A stretch of DNA of 46,222 nucleotides from Bacteroidales bacterium UBA3696 (GTDB lineage Bacteria > Bacteroidota > Bacteroidia > Bacteroidales > Paludibacteraceae), in NCBI GenBank assembly GCA_002372135.1, contig DFIN01000012.1:1-46222 (forward strand). Direction: 5' to 3'. Both the position numbers and the translations under genes were made by a program. The first letter of the stretch is position 1; each line of letters opens with the position of its first letter. This document shows positions 43,307 through 46,222 of the stretch, piece by piece. The notes under the pieces were generated by a model. It was not told the origin of the DNA and made no database searches. It saw nothing but the letters and a program-made list of their open reading frames with translations.

Positions 43307-45677
43307 TGCAAGCCATGCTCCAACGGTCGGTCCCTAAGGCGGCTGGGACAAACTCCATACGTATCTGATGCTTTCCGGCTGGAACAAGAGCACCGCGAAG
43401 CGTATAATTAACCCTATACAAAGACTCTTCCTGCTCGTCAATGTATAAGCGCCAGCCTTTTGGATAATATATCTCCGAAAAAACAACCATCCCGTCCTGT
43501 TCGCTTTCTGAAGCATATTCCAATACATCCGGTGCATACGAGGTCATGCGAATTGTACCCGAACCACCTTGTATCATATCCTCCTTACCGATTAAAGCCT
43601 TGTTCTCCGTGTAACTTGTATCCACTACTGCCATACGGCGCAAGTCGGTCTGCCACAACGCTGCACTCTCTGCATCAGCCCCATTCACAGCCTCATAGCC
43701 GTCCACATACCAAGCATTGCCGTAGGCATCCGGGTTATAACGAACTCCATCGCGCGTAACGAAATAGCGAGTATTCAGCATGTTCAGCACTGACATATTG
43801 TTGCGCGTGATATGGGCATCTATCAGGTCTTGGTAACGACGTAACTTGGCTGCACTATATCCGCCAACGGACTTCAAACGGTAACTCGTTCGCGAATCAT
43901 TAAACGTGTTCGCGGCTACATTCAGAACGCGATAAGACAAATCCTTGTCCCGCAAAATATCCTCCTCCCACGATTGCAATCCGAAATACTTGCTGTGGTC
44001 ACGACCTGATACATAATGTTGGCTGCCAAAATACCGACGATCCACCGGCACCATGTCTGCCAATAGCAACACACCCAACGCAGCATACAGATGCCCTTTG
44101 CGTATCTTCTCGCTTGTCACATAGGCAAGTAGCAAACCGCAACTCAACACGATAAACAGCAGCGAACGCCATGCATCCGAACGCATCATCGAGGCGCGCT
44201 GATCCACCACTATATTATATATATCATTACCCACTTGCCCTTTCCATGTATCATACGATGACGTGAAATCAAATAGGTCGCCTCCAAACAACGCAACCAA
44301 CAAACAAATACCTCCGGTGATAGCGGCTGATACCCATATAGGTGTAATATACTGCTTGCGGTTATCCGACGATACAATCTTCTGAACAGCCAATATACCC
44401 AACAACGGCATCGTTATCTCTGCCACTACCAATATGCTCTCCACTGCCCGAAACTTGTTGTACATCGGGAAGTATTGGTAGAAAAACTCCGTCAGCGGCA
44501 TAAAATTCCGACCCCATGATAACAATATGGAAAAAATAGTAGCAATCAACAAAGTCCACTTATACGGTCCGTCCACAATCAGCAGTCCCAACACAAAAAG
44601 GAAACAGAGTATCGCACCTATATACACAGGACCGCTCGTAAATGCTTTTTCACCCCAATAAGTAGGTGCTTGGCTGCAAAACTGCTTTGCACTCTGCTTC
44701 GGCACACGGGCTTTGACCAATTCGTCATACAACACCGACTTTGTGCCCACATCGTAACCCGACGAACCGCCCATAAAATTCGGAATCATCAACGTCATCG
44801 TCTCCCCCACACCATAACTCCACGCGGTAGCATATTGAATATCCAACCCCGCATCTGTGGATCTCTCTGACTCCTCTTGATTCAGTTCGGAATGACCGCC
44901 ACGCATCGTCTCTGCCAAGTATTCCGTATTCATCTCAATCCAACTCATCTTTGAGCCGTATATCATTAGACCGCATACCAATAGCACAGATAGCGCTATA
45001 CCCAATTTGCTCCAACTGCGTTCGCGAACATGTATGTACAACTCTCCGATAATAAGCACACCCAACAGCATACCCACGTAGTAGGTCATTTGCGGGTGCA
45101 ACGTAATTCCGATGATACCATATATCGTAAATAATGGCGCTCCTAACCAGTAGCGACCGCGAAAAATAGCGTACATCCCCCCTATCATAGGAGCCAATGC
45201 CGCTATACCACTCGCCTTTGTCAAGTGTCCCGCAGGGATAATAAGCATAAAATAACTGCTCAACGCCAGACCGAACGCACCTAATATACTCAACCATGGA
45301 TTTACCCCAAAACATAGCAACATCAGGTAAAAACCTATCAAGTAGGCTATCAATATACCTATCGGACCCCAATCGCCTTGAAATCCCAAATGGCTTGTTC
45401 GCTCCATCGTGCCACGCAACTGATTGGCGGGAGTGCTGCCCGTAATCTGAAACGTAGGCATACCGCCAAACATCGAATTTGTCCACCAGGTCGTCTTACC
45501 GGTCTGCTCCTTATATTCACGCGCCTCGTGAGAAGCACCTTCCCAGTTCATTACATCGCCCGCCTGAAGCACCTTGCCTTCCAACAACGGCATGCAATAA
45601 ACTATCCCGAACAGCGTAAAGAAAATCACACCTACCACGTAGGGCAACCAACGCATCTTTCCTTCACCTATTTTCAT
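43215..45677 (-). CDS. YfhO-family polytopic membrane protein
   Basis: This 820-residue protein has about a dozen membrane segments followed by a C-terminal extracytoplasmic part and a last membrane span. Features of the family are an early loop with DVMNWEGASHEAREYKEQTG and WTNSMFGGMPTFQI, then FNDSRTSYRLKSVGGYSAAKL, VLNMLNTRYFV, and YYPKGWRLYIDEQEE. YfhO proteins are GT-C-like glycosyltransferases; in Bacillus and Listeria they glycosylate lipoteichoic acid. In Bacteroidota they are common but unstudied. It reads towards the polymer locus and overlaps its last gene by 92 bases. Its leader contains tandem repeats and a hairpin. Confidence 0.85.
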   Translation of the reverse strand: MKIGEGKMRWLPYVVGVIFFTLFGIVYCMPLLEGKVLQAGDVMNWEGASHEAREYKEQTGKTTWWTNSMFGGMPTFQITGSTPANQLRGTMERTSHLGFQGDWGPIGILIAYLIGFYLMLLCFGVNPWLSILGAFGLALSSYFMLIIPAGHLTKASGIAALAPMIGGMYAIFRGRYWLGAPLFTIYGIIGITLHPQMTYYVGMLLGVLIIGELYIHVRERSWSKLGIALSVLLVCGLMIYGSKMSWIEMNTEYLAETMRGGHSELNQEESERSTDAGLDIQYATAWSYGVGETMTLMIPNFMGGSSGYDVGTKSVLYDELVKARVPKQSAKQFCSQAPTYWGEKAFTSGPVYIGAILCFLFVLGLLIVDGPYKWTLLIATIFSILLSWGRNFMPLTEFFYQYFPMYNKFRAVESILVVAEITMPLLGILAVQKIVSSDNRKQYITPIWVSAAITGGICLLVALFGGDLFDFTSSYDTWKGQVGNDIYNIVVDQRASMMRSDAWRSLLFIVLSCGLLLAYVTSEKIRKGHLYAALGVLLLADMVPVDRRYFGSQHYVSGRDHSKYFGLQSWEEDILRDKDLSYRVLNVAANTFNDSRTSYRLKSVGGYSAAKLRRYQDLIDAHITRNNMSVLNMLNTRYFVTRDGVRYNPDAYGNAWYVDGYEAVNGADAESAALWQTDLRRMAVVDTSYTENKALIGKEDMIQGGSGTIRMTSYAPDVLEYASESEQDGMVVFSEIYYPKGWRLYIDEQEESLYRVNYTLRGALVPAGKHQIRMEFVPAALGTDRWSMACIIVALLLSLTVLVLHFVGKGRVSTLLGESL

Positions 45678-45714
45678 ATCTATTCTTGTTATTTATCTTT
45701 TAGTATTATGGAAC

Positions 45715-45800
45715 CTATTTGTATTTATTATTGTATCTATTTTGTTATTGTATCTATTTGTGTTCTATTTGTATTATTGTATCTATTTGTATTATTGTAT
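45715..45800 (-). repeat. A+T-rich tandem repeat (18-bp unit) in the yfhO leader
   Basis: CTATTTGTATTATTGTAT is perfectly repeated at 45765-45782 and 45783-45800. Imperfect copies of 22, 17 and 11 bases precede them (45715-45764). The array lies 38 bases upstream of the yfhO-like ATG. Confidence 0.85.
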
Positions 45801-45820
45801 CGATTCTCGTTATTATATGC

Positions 45821-45839
45821 ACGGCAATTCGATTGCCGT
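45821..45839. repeat. 8-bp stem, 3-base loop hairpin near the yfhO transcript start
   Basis: ACGGCAAT-TCG-ATTGCCGT is a perfect inverted repeat. It falls about 12-30 nt after the predicted yfhO start site, where it may protect the 5' end of the message or regulate it. Confidence 0.8.
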
Positions 45840-45857
45840 CATCTCACATAAACGCCG

Positions 45858-45865
45858 CAAAAGTA
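45858..45865 (-). promoter_or_regulatory. -7 box of the yfhO-like gene
   Basis: On the minus strand TACTTTTG matches the consensus. No -33 TTG is seen at the right distance. The predicted leader is about 175 nt and includes the hairpin and the 18-bp repeats. Confidence 0.5.
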
Positions 45866-46012
45866 GGATATTTTTATAACGCTATGCCTATTTTTATGCT
45901 TTTTATTTTGCTGATACCGCACCTTTGCCATTTTTATATTTTTTTATACAAAATCAATCATCTCTCATAATCAGTTATTTACAGACTTTTTCATAAAAAA
46001 GTGTATATAGAA

Positions 46013-46044
46013 TTTGGTCAGTTGTGTAGAAGGCTATACTTTTG
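46013..46044 (+). promoter_or_regulatory. strong promoter reading out of the right edge
   Basis: TTTG (46013-46016), 20 bases, TACTTTTG (46037-46044) fits the consensus well. About 170 transcribed bases follow before the edge, with two copies of CGAAGTGA each followed by a T run (near 46178 and 46209). An ATG at 46110 opens a frame to the edge, but it does not resemble a known protein. The leader could belong to a gene or RNA operon beyond the window. Confidence 0.6.
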
Positions 46045-46222
46045 CAGCCGCTTTTGAGAGAGAAAGAGTGAATTTCCTCCCTTTTCCGCCCTCGGGTGTT
46101 AAAATAGAGATGCTCCGTAAGACGAGGTTTATTTGTTTAGCAAGAAGCGTAAATGTTCAAGCCTTAGTAAAGTCCATCGAAGTGAGTCTATTTTTTTTGC
46201 GCCCTACGCGAAGTGATTTTTT

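Overview
The window reads as a chromosomal segment of a member of the order Bacteroidales (phylum Bacteroidota). Direct signs are repeated promoters of the phylum's own type (a TTTG-like -33 box about 19-20 bases before TANNTTTG), start codons without Shine-Dalgarno sequences, signal peptides ending in Ala-Gln, a MraY with the phylum's long periplasmic insert, and gene orders typical of the group. I cannot name a genus. No tRNA, rRNA, CRISPR array or transposase gene was recognised.

Layout. (1) 1-411, minus strand: rplU and the first codons of rpmA. (2) 829-12690, plus strand: an ORF6N-domain protein, a 2561-residue secreted repeat protein with InlB-type B repeats, a small secreted protein with a PVGD / membrane segment / RRRK tail, and a 1044-residue AsmA-like protein coupled to it by a 4-base overlap. 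(3) 12957-19444: gyrA, a TPR protein, ruvX, def, mntP and a RhaT-like transporter, starting at a promoter that overlaps the preceding terminator. (4) 19498-22707: an outer-membrane barrel protein, a TPR protein and LptC, an envelope operon. (5) 22808-25318: an AAA ATPase with a nuclease-like tail and a 45-residue peptide gene, both on the minus strand, separated by an unusually hairpin-rich stretch. (6) 25319-35411: the division and cell-wall cluster mraZ-rsmH-ftsL-ftsI-murE-mraY-murD-ftsW-murG. The usual continuation murC-ftsQ-ftsA-ftsZ is absent; instead come a LolA-like protein, kdsC and ispD (35437-37177). (7) 37178-38658: wreckage of two AAA/DUF4143 ATPase genes. (8) 38659-43306: a surface-polymer locus with a fused cytidylyltransferase/reductase of the Bcs1/Acs1 (CDP-ribitol) type, a CDP-glycerol/ribitol phosphotransferase, two glycosyltransferases and a dead HTH gene. 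(9) 43215-45677, minus strand: a YfhO-type membrane protein whose 3' end overlaps the last glycosyltransferase. (10) 45678-46222: a repeat-bearing yfhO leader and a strong outward promoter at the right edge.

How it fits together. Region 6 builds the peptidoglycan precursor (MurE carries the DNPR signature of meso-diaminopimelate enzymes) and the septal synthase. LptC, KdsC and the LolA-like protein serve the outer membrane and its LPS. Region 8 would activate ribitol phosphate and polymerise it into a surface glycan, a chemistry best known from Gram-positive teichoic acids and Haemophilus capsules. The most interesting places are the hairpin-rich module at 24389-25067 with its small peptide gene, the polyol-phosphate locus, the giant surface protein with its small C-terminally anchored partner, and a candidate MraZ operator at 25206-25220.
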